The notes below the pieces were generated by a model. It was not told the DNA's origin, searched no databases, and was given only the letters and a program-made list of their open reading frames with translations. From Lachnospiraceae bacterium (GTDB lineage Bacteria; Bacillota; Clostridia; Lachnospirales; Lachnospiraceae), in NCBI GenBank assembly GCA_900757195.1, contig CAAEMZ010000033.1, positions 1-64,000 on the forward strand: a DNA stretch of 64,000 bases, given 5' to 3'. The position numbers and the translations under genes are program-made. Below are positions 9,175-17,305 of the stretch, piece by piece; the stretch's first letter is position 1; each line of letters starts with the position of its first letter.

Positions 9175-10548
9175 ATGAAGATTATTATTGCGGGCTGCGG
9201 TAAAGTCGGATATACTCTGGCGGAGCAGCTAAGTGAAGAAGGGCATGAGATTACAGTCATTGAACCCCGGGCGGAACGTATTCAGGCGGCGGTGGACGCG
9301 CTGGATATCATCGGCTATATCGGCAACGGCAACAGCTATAAAATGCAGAAGGAAGCCGGTGTGGAGGAAGCGGATCTGCTGATTGCGGTGACCGGACATG
9401 ATGAAGTGAATCTTCTGAGCTGTCTGATCGCTAAAAAGGCGGGAAACTGCAAGACCATTGCCAGAGTACGGAATCCGGAATATGTGGACGAAATCCATTT
9501 TATCCGGGAGGAGCTGGGACTTTCGCTGTCTATTAATCCGGAACTGGCAACAGCGATGGATATCGAGCGGCTCATCCAGGTACCGTCGGCGCTGGAAATC
9601 GATTCTTTTGCAAAGGGACGGGCGTATATGCTTCGGTTTGAAATTCCCCATGGTTCTCCATGGCACCAGCTCCGGGTGATGGATGCGGCTGAAAAGTACG
9701 GCAATCATTTCCTCATCTGTATTCGTGAACGGGATGGCGAGATTCTCATTCCGGGAGGAAATACAGTGCTGATGGAGGGGGACCGTATTTCGATGATCGC
9801 TCCGACGGAGGATATGAACCGGTTATTTAATATCATCGGTATCCAGGCGCCGCCGATCCGTAATGTGATGATTGCGGGGGGCGGAACGATCGCCTATTAT
9901 CTGGCGCAGCGTCTGACCAGGGGAAAGGTCAATACAATGATTATTGATAAAAATCCGCAGAGATGTCTGGAACTGAGTGAAAAACTGGATAAAGCGATGA
10001 TTATCTGCGGTGATGCGTCGGACAGCAAGCTGCTTCAGGAGGAAGGCATCGAACGGATGGATGCCTTTGTTTCGCTGACGAATTTTGATGAAGAAAATAT
10101 CATGCTTTCTTTGTATGCCCATCAGGTATCGAAGGCAAAGCTGATTACGAAGGTCAATAAAGTGGATTTCCAGGGGATTTTACGGAGTATTCCGGTGGGA
10201 AGTATTATCAGCCCGAAACATCTGACCGCAGAGCATATTATCCAGTATGTCCGGGATCTGGAGAACAGTATGTCTGCCCAGAGGGACAGTACGGTGAATA
10301 TGGTTTACTGGATTGCGGACAATAAGGCGGAGGCTCTGGAATTTTCCGTGGAGGAGCCGTCGAAGGTGACGGATACACCGCTGATGAATCTTCAGTTGGA
10401 GCAGGGGCTGCTCATCTGCAGCATTATGCGTGGGAACAAGGTGATTATTCCTTCGGGACGGGACAGTATCTGCGTTGGGGATAAGGTCGTCGTTGTGACG
10501 ATGCTGAAACATCTGAACCGTCTGGAAGATATTTTGATGGAGCATTGA
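9175..10548 (+). CDS. trkA: Trk potassium uptake system NAD-binding subunit TrkA
   Basis: Cytosolic gating subunit of a Trk/Ktr potassium channel. The 457 residues form two RCK repeats. The first begins with MKIIIAGCGKVGYTLAEQL and has an acidic ribose-binding residue in VIEP; the second begins near residue 225 with RNVMIAGGGTIAYYLAQ. Each is followed by a TrkA_C subdomain. The length matches the two-RCK E. coli-type TrkA rather than the single-RCK KtrA. Start ATG at 9175 follows GAGGTAAAGG. The transmembrane partner trkH follows after 7 bases. Confidence 0.94.
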   Translation: MKIIIAGCGKVGYTLAEQLSEEGHEITVIEPRAERIQAAVDALDIIGYIGNGNSYKMQKEAGVEEADLLIAVTGHDEVNLLSCLIAKKAGNCKTIARVRNPEYVDEIHFIREELGLSLSINPELATAMDIERLIQVPSALEIDSFAKGRAYMLRFEIPHGSPWHQLRVMDAAEKYGNHFLICIRERDGEILIPGGNTVLMEGDRISMIAPTEDMNRLFNIIGIQAPPIRNVMIAGGGTIAYYLAQRLTRGKVNTMIIDKNPQRCLELSEKLDKAMIICGDASDSKLLQEEGIERMDAFVSLTNFDEENIMLSLYAHQVSKAKLITKVNKVDFQGILRSIPVGSIISPKHLTAEHIIQYVRDLENSMSAQRDSTVNMVYWIADNKAEALEFSVEEPSKVTDTPLMNLQLEQGLLICSIMRGNKVIIPSGRDSICVGDKVVVVTMLKHLNRLEDILMEH

Positions 10549-10555
10549 GATACAT

Positions 10556-11995
10556 ATGAATTATGGGAGTATACGATACATAATCGGTTGGATATTAAAG
10601 GTGGAAGCGGCGCTGATGACGCTTCCGATGATTGTTTCGGTGGTATACAGGGAGAGAACCGGATTGTATTTTGTGATGGCGGCGCTGCTGTGCCTGGGAG
10701 CCGGAGTGATCCTTTCCCTGAAAAAGCCGGAAAAAACGACGTATTATGCCAAAGAAGGCTATATATCGGTGGCCCTCGGATGGATCGTCATGAGTATTAT
10801 GGGATGTCTTCCTTTTGTGTTTTCCGGGGAAATCCCCTTCTTTTTTGACGCCCTGTTTGAAATTATCTCAGGGTTTACGACAACGGGCGCCAGCATCCTG
10901 ACGGATGTGGAGGCCCTGTCAAAGTGTATGCTTTTCTGGCGGAGCTTTTCCCACTGGGTTGGGGGCATGGGCGTTCTCGTTTTCATCCTTGCCATTCTGC
11001 CGCTGGCCGGAGGCGAGCACAATCTGCAGCTTATGAAGGCGGAGTCACCGGGACCGTCGGTTTCAAAACTGGTGCCGAGGCTGCGGGAAACTGCGATAAT
11101 GCTGTACAAAATTTATCTGGGCATGACCGTGCTTATGATCGTCATTCTGGCAGTCAGCGGAATGCCGCTGTTCGACACGCTGTGTCTGACCTTTGGTACG
11201 GCGGGCACCGGAGGATTCGGCGTGCTCAATTCCAGCGCGGCGGGCTATACGACTTTCCAGCAGGCGGTCATTACCGTATTTATGATGCTTTTCGGCGTGA
11301 ATTTTTCCTTTTATTTTCTTCTGCTTTATAAAAAAGCAAAGGACGCATTTTCCATGGAAGAAGTCCGCTGGTATTTTGTGATTTACTTTGGGGCGGTGTT
11401 ATTGATTACCGTTAATCTGGCGGGACAGGCCGGCAGTGTGCTCGAACATTTTCACCATGCGGCCTTTCAGGCGGCGTCGATTATGACGACGACGGGATTT
11501 TCTACAGTGGATTTTAACCTGTGGCCCCAGCTTTCGAAGGCAGTATTGCTGCTCCTGATGTTTATCGGCGCCTGTGCGGGCAGTACCGGCGGCGGTATGA
11601 AGGTTTCGCGGATTGTCGTTTATATGAAGTCCATTAAGCGGGAAATGGCGGCGCTGATTCATCCGCGGAGTGTTAAGGTGATGAAGCTGGAAGGAAAAGC
11701 TGTGGACAGCGCAATGCTGCGTTCGATTTTTTCATTTCTGTCCGCCTATCTGGTTATTTTTGTGGTGTCTCTGCTGATCGTCACATTGGACGGGTTTGAT
11801 CTGGAAACAAATTTTTCCGCAGTGGCGGCGACCTTTAACAATATCGGTCCGGGCCTTGGCGGCGTGGGGCCGACGTCAAACTTTGCCGGCTATTCGGTCT
11901 TGTCAAAGCTCGTCCTGTCGCTGGATATGCTCATCGGACGATTGGAAATTTTCCCGATCCTTCTGTTGTTTGCACCAAATACGTGGAAGAAATAA
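10556..11995 (+). CDS. trkH: Trk-type potassium transporter membrane subunit TrkH
   Basis: Ion-conducting partner of TrkA, 479 residues with about ten membrane segments. Four selectivity-filter-like loops are visible: FTTTGAS, GTAGTGGFG, MTTTGFST and NNIGPGLGG, together with GSTGGGMK before the last repeat, which is characteristic of the TrkH/KtrB family. The start at 10556 is an ATG 7 bases after the trkA stop. The gene ends at a large bidirectional hairpin. Confidence 0.94.
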   Translation: MNYGSIRYIIGWILKVEAALMTLPMIVSVVYRERTGLYFVMAALLCLGAGVILSLKKPEKTTYYAKEGYISVALGWIVMSIMGCLPFVFSGEIPFFFDALFEIISGFTTTGASILTDVEALSKCMLFWRSFSHWVGGMGVLVFILAILPLAGGEHNLQLMKAESPGPSVSKLVPRLRETAIMLYKIYLGMTVLMIVILAVSGMPLFDTLCLTFGTAGTGGFGVLNSSAAGYTTFQQAVITVFMMLFGVNFSFYFLLLYKKAKDAFSMEEVRWYFVIYFGAVLLITVNLAGQAGSVLEHFHHAAFQAASIMTTTGFSTVDFNLWPQLSKAVLLLLMFIGACAGSTGGGMKVSRIVVYMKSIKREMAALIHPRSVKVMKLEGKAVDSAMLRSIFSFLSAYLVIFVVSLLIVTLDGFDLETNFSAVAATFNNIGPGLGGVGPTSNFAGYSVLSKLVLSLDMLIGRLEIFPILLLFAPNTWKK

Positions 11996-12000
11996 GATAA

Positions 12001-12066
12001 AAAGGCGGGAGGGCGTTTTGCGAATAAAGCTTCGCAAAGCGCTCTCCCGCCTTTGTTCTCCCGCCT
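12001..12066. terminator. Large bidirectional terminator between trkH and the leftward unit
   Basis: An unusually long hairpin: AAAGGCGGGAG (12001-12011) pairs with CTCCCGCCTTT (12044-12054), and TTTTGCGAA pairs inside with TTCGCAAA. A second CTCCCGCCTTTTT copy follows at 12058-12070. T tracts lie on the right for the plus strand, and an A tract on the left gives a T tract on the minus strand, so it can end both trkH and the convergent unit. Confidence 0.85.
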
Positions 12067-12072
12067 TTTTGC

Positions 12073-12171
12073 TTATGTCCGGAGTCCGGGCTTACAGCCG
12101 CACTCACAGAGAAGGGCCATGATAATAAAACCGGCGCAGACGATGCACCCTGTTTTAAGAAAATTTTTCAT
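12073..12171 (-). CDS. Small cysteine-rich membrane peptide (32 aa)
   Basis: A short open frame on the minus strand encodes a 32-residue peptide with a lysine-containing N-terminus (MKNFLKTGC), a hydrophobic core (IVCAGFIIMALL) and a CECGCKPG end. Five cysteines in 32 residues is striking. An ACGGAG ribosome site lies 5 bases before the ATG, and the frame ends just before the bidirectional terminator. It sits 62 bases after the exchanger gene on the same strand, so it is probably the last gene of that unit. The family is not recognised; it could be a membrane microprotein, or chance. Confidence 0.45.
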   Translation of the reverse strand: MKNFLKTGCIVCAGFIIMALLCECGCKPGLRT

Positions 12172-12233
12172 AAAAACTCCGTTTTTTTTATAACTATGTT
12201 TCCGGAACGGAGGATATGACGGCGCAGGGAAAT

Positions 12234-13154
12234 TTACCGGATAATGATATAGACCGAATAAATCACGTAGGCTGCCACGCAGAGACTGCCCATCAGCCGT
12301 CCCATCTGTGAGCGGATTCTGCAGAATACATAAATGACAGTCGTCATAGCGATGAGGATCAGAATGTCCATAAAGGCGACCGGTTCTGCGGCGATCGGAT
12401 GTACCGTTGAGGAAAGTCCGAGAATAAACATAATATTAAAAATATTGGAACCGACCACATTGCCGAGGGCCAGGCCGCTCTCACCCTTCCGCGAGGCAGT
12501 GATGGAGGTTACAAGCTCCGGAAGGGATGTGCCGATGGCAACGATGGTCAGACCGATCAGGGTTTCACTGAGACCAAAGGCAGCGGCAATCCTGCAGGCA
12601 TTGTCAACGACCAGATCGCCGCCGAAAATAATGGCGGCAAGGCCGAGACCGATGTACATAAGACTTGTATGCATCGGAAGATAACGGTCCTGGATATCAA
12701 TGTCTATCGGATTCCGGATGGCAGAAATAACGGTCATCACAAGATAGAGGGCCATCAGGCAAAGCAGAATGATCCCTTCGATTCGGGAAAGATGGCTGTC
12801 ACGGATAAAGAACAGCAGTAAAACGGAACCGAGGATGGCGATCGGAAAATCACGCTGCATGATGGCTTTATCAATGATAAACGGCCGGATCAATGCACAG
12901 ATGCCGACGATCAGGACCAGGTTGAAAATATTGGAACCGATGACATTGCTCAGGGCTAAATCGTTGCTTCCCGCCAGACCGGCGGTGATGCTGACAGCGG
13001 CTTCCGGCGCGCTGGTACCCATGGCCACAATGGTCAGGCCGATGACGACCGGAGGCACCTTCAGCAGCTTGGCGATGGCGGAGCTGCCTTCGACAAAGTA
13101 GTCGGCGCCTTTAATCAACAGAAAAAATCCAACAATTAATAACAGATACATCAT
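12234..13154 (-). CDS. Calcium/sodium antiporter (CaCA family, YrbG-like)
   Basis: Membrane exchanger of 306 residues with about ten segments. The two alpha-repeats that form the ion site are clear: GTSAPEAAVSITAGLAGSND with SNVIGSNIFN in the first half, and GTSLPELVTSITASRKGESG with GNVVGSNIFN in the second. Their inverted duplication is the mark of this family. Whether Ca2+/Na+ or Ca2+/H+ is exchanged cannot be read. The ATG follows AAAGGAG. It lies 29 bases after a small conserved gene on the same strand, so they are likely an operon. Confidence 0.92.
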   Translation of the reverse strand: MMYLLLIVGFFLLIKGADYFVEGSSAIAKLLKVPPVVIGLTIVAMGTSAPEAAVSITAGLAGSNDLALSNVIGSNIFNLVLIVGICALIRPFIIDKAIMQRDFPIAILGSVLLLFFIRDSHLSRIEGIILLCLMALYLVMTVISAIRNPIDIDIQDRYLPMHTSLMYIGLGLAAIIFGGDLVVDNACRIAAAFGLSETLIGLTIVAIGTSLPELVTSITASRKGESGLALGNVVGSNIFNIMFILGLSSTVHPIAAEPVAFMDILILIAMTTVIYVFCRIRSQMGRLMGSLCVAAYVIYSVYIIIR

Positions 13155-13183
13155 AATTTTGTATTAAGTCTCCTTTTTATAGT

Positions 13184-13453
13184 TTAGTCTTCTTCAATGA
13201 TATGCACTTCCAGAAAATCAAACGAAATCTCTTCGACAAAATTATCCTGGGTAAAGCGGGTTTTGCTGTGTCTCTGGAATTCACGGATATTGGCATCCAG
13301 CCAGATCGGCTGGGACAGATCAAAACAGAGACAGGCTTCGGACACCGCATGAAAAATTTTGGCTGTCCGTGTCATTTCCGGGTCATCCACAGAAATGACG
13401 GTATCTTGAAGCAGACGGTTTTCTTTAAAAATTTTCATCCACATACGAAACAT
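13184..13453 (-). CDS. Conserved hypothetical protein (89 aa)
   Basis: A small acidic protein without signal peptide or membrane segment. It begins MFRMWMKIFKENRL and contains TARTAKIFHA-like and FDLSQPIWLDANI segments and an acidic end. I associate the pattern with small conserved Clostridia proteins of unknown function, without naming a family. The start at 13453 follows AAAGGAGCTGTAGAT; an upstream in-frame extension would run through the promoter. It is the first gene of a leftward unit with the exchanger, driven by a promoter at 13476-13504. Confidence 0.7.
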   Translation of the reverse strand: MFRMWMKIFKENRLLQDTVISVDDPEMTRTAKIFHAVSEACLCFDLSQPIWLDANIREFQRHSKTRFTQDNFVEEISFDFLEVHIIEED

Positions 13454-13475
13454 ATCTACAGCTCCTTTCAAAGGC

Positions 13476-13504
13476 ATTATAGCGGAGTCCGTTCCGGGGC
13501 GCAA
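13476..13504 (-). promoter_or_regulatory. Leftward promoter for the exchanger unit
   Basis: On the minus strand: TTGCGC at 13504-13499, a 17-base spacer and a perfect TATAAT at 13481-13476. It is back to back with the niaR promoter. Confidence 0.65.
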
Positions 13505-13528
13505 GGATTATTTTGTAGAAAAATCAGG

Positions 13529-13557
13529 GTTACACACCGGCGTTCATGTGCTATAAT
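13529..13557 (+). promoter_or_regulatory. Promoter of the niaR-pfoR-jetABC array
   Basis: Extended -10 TG-C-TATAAT at 13549-13557 with GTTACA (13529-13534) 17 bases upstream. The leader is about 40 bases. The stretch 13571-13591 just downstream contains a CTGTACAG palindrome and could hold a repressor operator; this last point is inference. Confidence 0.6.
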
Positions 13558-13603
13558 CAATAAGATACGATGTGACATGACAACTGTACAGGTGGTGAAA
13601 GTT

Positions 13604-14125
13604 ATGAATGAAGGTGACATCCGGCGAAAAGCACTTCTGGATTTGCTGAAGACCGGCGACGGACCGGTTTCAGGGAGTACGCTGTCGGGAAAGCTGGGAG
13701 TGAGCCGGCAGGTGATCGTTCAGGATATTGCGCTGCTGAGAGCGGCAAATAAAGAAATTTTTGCAACACCGAAGGGCTATATTTTGTATACACAGGGGCC
13801 GGCAAAAAAATACCGGCGCACATATATGGTGAATCATACCTATGAACAGATGGTGGATGAACTGTCGATTATTGTTGAAAATGGCGGAAGAGTTCTGAAT
13901 GTCATTGTGGCCCATGATGTTTACGGGCAGATTCAGGCGGATCTGATACTGGAAAGCCGGCAGGATGTTATGGACTTTTACGAACGGATGAATTCCAGCA
14001 AGGCCGGGCCGCTGTGCCGGATTTCGGACGGGGTTCATCTGCATACGGTGGAAGCCTCTTCGGAACGGATTCTGGATAATATTGAAAGAGACCTGAAAGA
14101 AAGAGGTTATCTGATGACACAGTAG
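13604..14125 (+). CDS. niaR: NiaR-type transcriptional repressor (HTH_11 + 3H domain)
   Basis: A 173-residue regulator. Residues 1-60 form a winged helix (LSGKLGVSRQVIVQDIALLR). Residues 70-173 form a 3H domain with histidines in VNHTYEQM, AHDVYG and HLHTVE, which bind metal in characterised NiaR proteins. Members repress nicotinate salvage or uptake genes with nicotinic acid as co-repressor; that role here is from the family. The ATG at 13604 was chosen because AGGTGG lies 8 bases before it. Its downstream neighbour is a PfoR-like membrane protein 15 bases away, not a known niacin transporter. Confidence 0.85.
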   Translation: MNEGDIRRKALLDLLKTGDGPVSGSTLSGKLGVSRQVIVQDIALLRAANKEIFATPKGYILYTQGPAKKYRRTYMVNHTYEQMVDELSIIVENGGRVLNVIVAHDVYGQIQADLILESRQDVMDFYERMNSSKAGPLCRISDGVHLHTVEASSERILDNIERDLKERGYLMTQ

Positions 14126-14140
14126 AGGAGATATAAAGTT

Positions 14141-15211
14141 ATGAAAACAGTCAAAGGTTTTCTGTCCCGGATTTTTATTGACGGACTCAGCGGCATGGGC
14201 CTCGGCCTTTTTGCGACACTGATTATCGGGACAATTATGAAGCAGATCGGAGATCTGATCGGCGGAAATGTCGGAATGTACATATCCACATTTGCTGTGA
14301 TCGCGCAGCGGCTGACCGGCGCGGGCATTGGTGTGGGCGTTGCCTGTAAATTTAAGGAATCTATTTATGTGACCCTGTCGGCGGCAACGGCCGGAATGAT
14401 CGGCGCTTACGCCGGAAATATTATGGCGGGAACCCTTCTGACAGAGAGCGGCGCTCTGGCCCTGTCGGGACCGGGGGAACCTCTGGGCGCTTTTATTGCG
14501 GCCTATGTGGGGATTGAACTCGGACATCTCGTGGCGGGAAAGACGCGGATCGATCTTTTGGTGACGCCGGCAGTGACGATTCTGACCGGCGGCGCCGTCG
14601 GTATTATTGTGGGACCGCCGATTTCCAGATTTATGGCATGGCTTGGCGGTATTATCAACTGGGGAACGGAACAGCAGCCGATCGTGATGGGCATTGTTGT
14701 CTCCATCGTCATGGGCATGGTGCTGACGCTGCCGATCAGTTCGGCAGCTCTTGGAATTATTCTCGGCCTGAACGGTGTTGCAGCCGGAGCGGCAACTATC
14801 GGATGCTGCTGTCAGATGGTGGGCTTTGCTGTTATCAGTTACCGGGATAATGGCCTCGGCGGCCTGCTTTCCCAGGGACTCGGGACGAGTATGCTTCAGG
14901 TGCCGAATATTGTGCGGCGGCCTCTGATATGGATTCCGCCGATCCTGTCCTCAGCGGTTCTCGGGCCGATTGCTATTTCACCCTGGTTTAATATGGTGAA
15001 TAATGCCACCGGTTCCGGTATGGGAAGCGCAGGACTTGTCGGACAGATCATGACCTATCAGACAATGACGGCCTTCGAGTCACCGGTACTGGTACTTATA
15101 AAGATTGTTGTTTTCCATTTTCTGCTTCCGGCCGTCATTACGATGGGCGTGGCACGGGGAATGCGGAAGATGGGCTATATCCATAACGGAGATATGAAAC
15201 TGGAAGTTTAA
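14141..15211 (+). CDS. PfoR-like membrane protein (PTS EIIC_2 fold)
   Basis: A very hydrophobic, glycine-rich 356-residue protein with about ten membrane segments, of the EIIC_2 type exemplified by clostridial PfoR (for example FIDGLSGMGLGLFATLIIG at the N-terminus, and LGIILGLNGVAAGAATIGCC and SPWFNMVNNATGSGMG later). No EIIA or EIIB domain is attached or nearby, so coupling to the PTS is doubtful. PfoR was described as affecting perfringolysin expression, but the true activity of the family is unclear. Adjacency to a NiaR-type repressor suggests, as inference only, a pyridine-related transport role. AGAGGAG precedes the ATG. Confidence 0.78.
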   Translation: MKTVKGFLSRIFIDGLSGMGLGLFATLIIGTIMKQIGDLIGGNVGMYISTFAVIAQRLTGAGIGVGVACKFKESIYVTLSAATAGMIGAYAGNIMAGTLLTESGALALSGPGEPLGAFIAAYVGIELGHLVAGKTRIDLLVTPAVTILTGGAVGIIVGPPISRFMAWLGGIINWGTEQQPIVMGIVVSIVMGMVLTLPISSAALGIILGLNGVAAGAATIGCCCQMVGFAVISYRDNGLGGLLSQGLGTSMLQVPNIVRRPLIWIPPILSSAVLGPIAISPWFNMVNNATGSGMGSAGLVGQIMTYQTMTAFESPVLVLIKIVVFHFLLPAVITMGVARGMRKMGYIHNGDMKLEV

Positions 15212-15221
15212 AAGGAGAGAG

Positions 15222-15764
15222 ATGAAAATGAATGGAATAATTGACCAATTGGCTCATGGCGGCGCCTTTATACTGGCGGCCATCGGGTTTCTGATTTTTT
15301 TTCTGACACAGATCTGGAGAGCGGTTCATGTGGAAGAATCCTACGGCGAGCATCTTATTTCTGTGAAACAGCCGAAAAAAGAGTGGCTGCTTCTCGCATT
15401 TATTTTGATTGTGGGAATCGTTGTTGTTGTCCGGCTTTTTATGGAATACGGAAATCCGGGAGAAAACATGCCGGAAAGCTACCGGTCTGTCCTTCTCGGC
15501 GGAGCGGTCATGGTGATCGGTCTTCTGATTTTTCTGGCGATACGTACCGTCAGCCCGACACGGTTCTTTACCAATGGCATCCTTGTACACGATTATGGTT
15601 ATGTGCCGTGGGAGGATGTGATTTCCGTTGACCGGCTGCCGGACGGACGGTTTCAGATTTTTGTGAACCGCACCAAACCTTTTAAGGGCAAGAGCTGTTT
15701 TATCCGGTACGAAGCACCGCAGGAAGCGGCGCTGACTGAAATTTTCCGTAAATACGTTTATTAA
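15222..15764 (+). CDS. Membrane protein of unknown function ahead of jetA
   Basis: A 180-residue protein with three hydrophobic segments (about 14-31, 56-72, 88-107) and a soluble C-terminal 70 residues (TRFFTNGILVHDYGYVPWEDV onward) that looks like a small PH-like beta domain. I do not recognise the family with confidence. AAAGGAGAGAG precedes the ATG at 15222. The gene is 10 bases after the EIIC-like gene and 17 bases before jetA, so it belongs to the same transcription unit; a link to the SMC system is only suggested by position. Confidence 0.7.
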   Translation: MKMNGIIDQLAHGGAFILAAIGFLIFFLTQIWRAVHVEESYGEHLISVKQPKKEWLLLAFILIVGIVVVVRLFMEYGNPGENMPESYRSVLLGGAVMVIGLLIFLAIRTVSPTRFFTNGILVHDYGYVPWEDVISVDRLPDGRFQIFVNRTKPFKGKSCFIRYEAPQEAALTEIFRKYVY

Positions 15765-15781
15765 ATACAAGGAGGACTTCC

Positions 15782-17305
15782 ATGAGGACAGGGTCTCATA
15801 TTTTAATCCACGATATCATTGATGAACATGAGGAACGGATGGTCAATCTGAAAAGATATTATCCCTTCTTCAGATTGTGCGATCATTCGCTGGGCCAGTT
15901 TAAGGAAGGACGGTATGAGGGGATTGATATGGGCTATGTTACCATGTCAGTCCTCCGGTTTTTTATTGAAGAGAATAATTTTAACAATACGGCTGTGGTT
16001 TACAGCCGGTATGAAGATTTCCTGCGGCAGCTTCTGCTCAGAGATTTCGGACTGGCAGAGAATCCGGAGGAAATCCGGGAACTGATTCAGTACATATTCG
16101 ATAAAATAACCAACGAAGGCCGGCCCTTTGTTTTTGATTACTTTGATCCGAAAAGCCGGACCATGAAGGCGGGGCGCACACGGCTCATTGAGAGCAGCTA
16201 CAGGGACGGTGAGATCGGTTATACGATTTCTTCGGACGGGATTGCCTTTTATCTGGACACAAAAGAAACGAAGGATGAGAGTAAGATAAGCATCCAGCAG
16301 ATTCTTCTTGAAAAGATGATCCGATCCAGAAACTTTAAAGGCGGTGTGGATGTTATCCGGCGCATCAACAGCGAAGTATCCCGGCTGATTCTGCAGCAGG
16401 GTGAAATCGTCACGCTGCTGAGTCACAATATTTTTGAAGGTATGAAAGCGCTGGAGGATTTTTCTGAAAAGGGGCTTAAATGGTTTCAGGAGGAACAGAA
16501 GCTGTTTGATGAAAATCAGGAACTGGTGAAAAAGGCGCTGACCCAGGCACAGGAGGAAAACTGCGGACATCAGGCGATGGAAGAGATTTATTACCTGAAT
16601 CAGGAACTTAAAAAATCCATGGACCGACATGAGGCTTTGCTGGCGGCGTGCACAGAGCTGCAGGTTCAGGCGGACGAACTGATGTTAAAGGCAAAACGCA
16701 GCCGTTTCCGCCGGAGCCTTGACTTTTCCGACATGCTCCGTCTGGCCATGGACCGGGATGATATCCGGGTGCTGGAGGCGATGACGGCGCCGCTGTTTGG
16801 GCTGAAAATTAAAAAAAACTTCCAGCTCGGGCGGCTGGAGGAACTGCTGACCTGTTCGTCGGCAGAGAGTGAAGACGGTGAAGCGGTTTCCGCCGGGGAA
16901 GAAGAAACCTATGTTTTTGAAGATGAGATGGAAGATGAGCGGATACGCCATAACGATATGCTGCTTCTGCAGACCCTTTTTGATACCCTCATCCATAAAC
17001 GATCCGTGGATCTGAAGGAGCTGCACAGCCTTTACGTGATGAAATTCACGGAAAATATTCTGAAAAACGGGGATTATTATGCGTTCCTGGCCCACCTGAG
17101 TCAGAAATCCCGGTACGATCTTGCAGAAATCCGGGATAATCCGGATACGTTTCTGGAGGAAATTATGGCGGAGCTGGTGATGAAAGACCGGAAGAAGGAA
17201 TATGAAGATTTGAAATTCACACTGGAATTTTTGCCGGAGGAACGGATCGCTGTTGGTCCGGACGGCTATCTGACCGGTATACATTTTGAAAGGCAGGGAA
17301 TGTAA
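15782..17305 (+). CDS. jetA: JetA: kleisin-like subunit of a type III Wadjet SMC complex
   Basis: A 507-residue protein matching the JetA (DUF5716) family: an N-terminal winged-helix region beginning with ILIHDIIDEHEERMVNLKRY, the block FKEGRYEGIDMGYVTMSVLR, then FYLDTKETKDESKISIQQIL, and a central coiled coil at about 215-320. A C-terminal helical domain contains ILKNGDYYAFLAHL. In Wadjet/MksBEFG complexes JetA is the kleisin that bridges SMC heads; the complex recognises and helps destroy small circular DNA. AGGAGG lies 7 bases before the ATG. Its stop overlaps the jetB start by one base (TAATG). The assignment is by remembered family pattern. Confidence 0.85.
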   Translation: MRTGSHILIHDIIDEHEERMVNLKRYYPFFRLCDHSLGQFKEGRYEGIDMGYVTMSVLRFFIEENNFNNTAVVYSRYEDFLRQLLLRDFGLAENPEEIRELIQYIFDKITNEGRPFVFDYFDPKSRTMKAGRTRLIESSYRDGEIGYTISSDGIAFYLDTKETKDESKISIQQILLEKMIRSRNFKGGVDVIRRINSEVSRLILQQGEIVTLLSHNIFEGMKALEDFSEKGLKWFQEEQKLFDENQELVKKALTQAQEENCGHQAMEEIYYLNQELKKSMDRHEALLAACTELQVQADELMLKAKRSRFRRSLDFSDMLRLAMDRDDIRVLEAMTAPLFGLKIKKNFQLGRLEELLTCSSAESEDGEAVSAGEEETYVFEDEMEDERIRHNDMLLLQTLFDTLIHKRSVDLKELHSLYVMKFTENILKNGDYYAFLAHLSQKSRYDLAEIRDNPDTFLEEIMAELVMKDRKKEYEDLKFTLEFLPEERIAVGPDGYLTGIHFERQGM

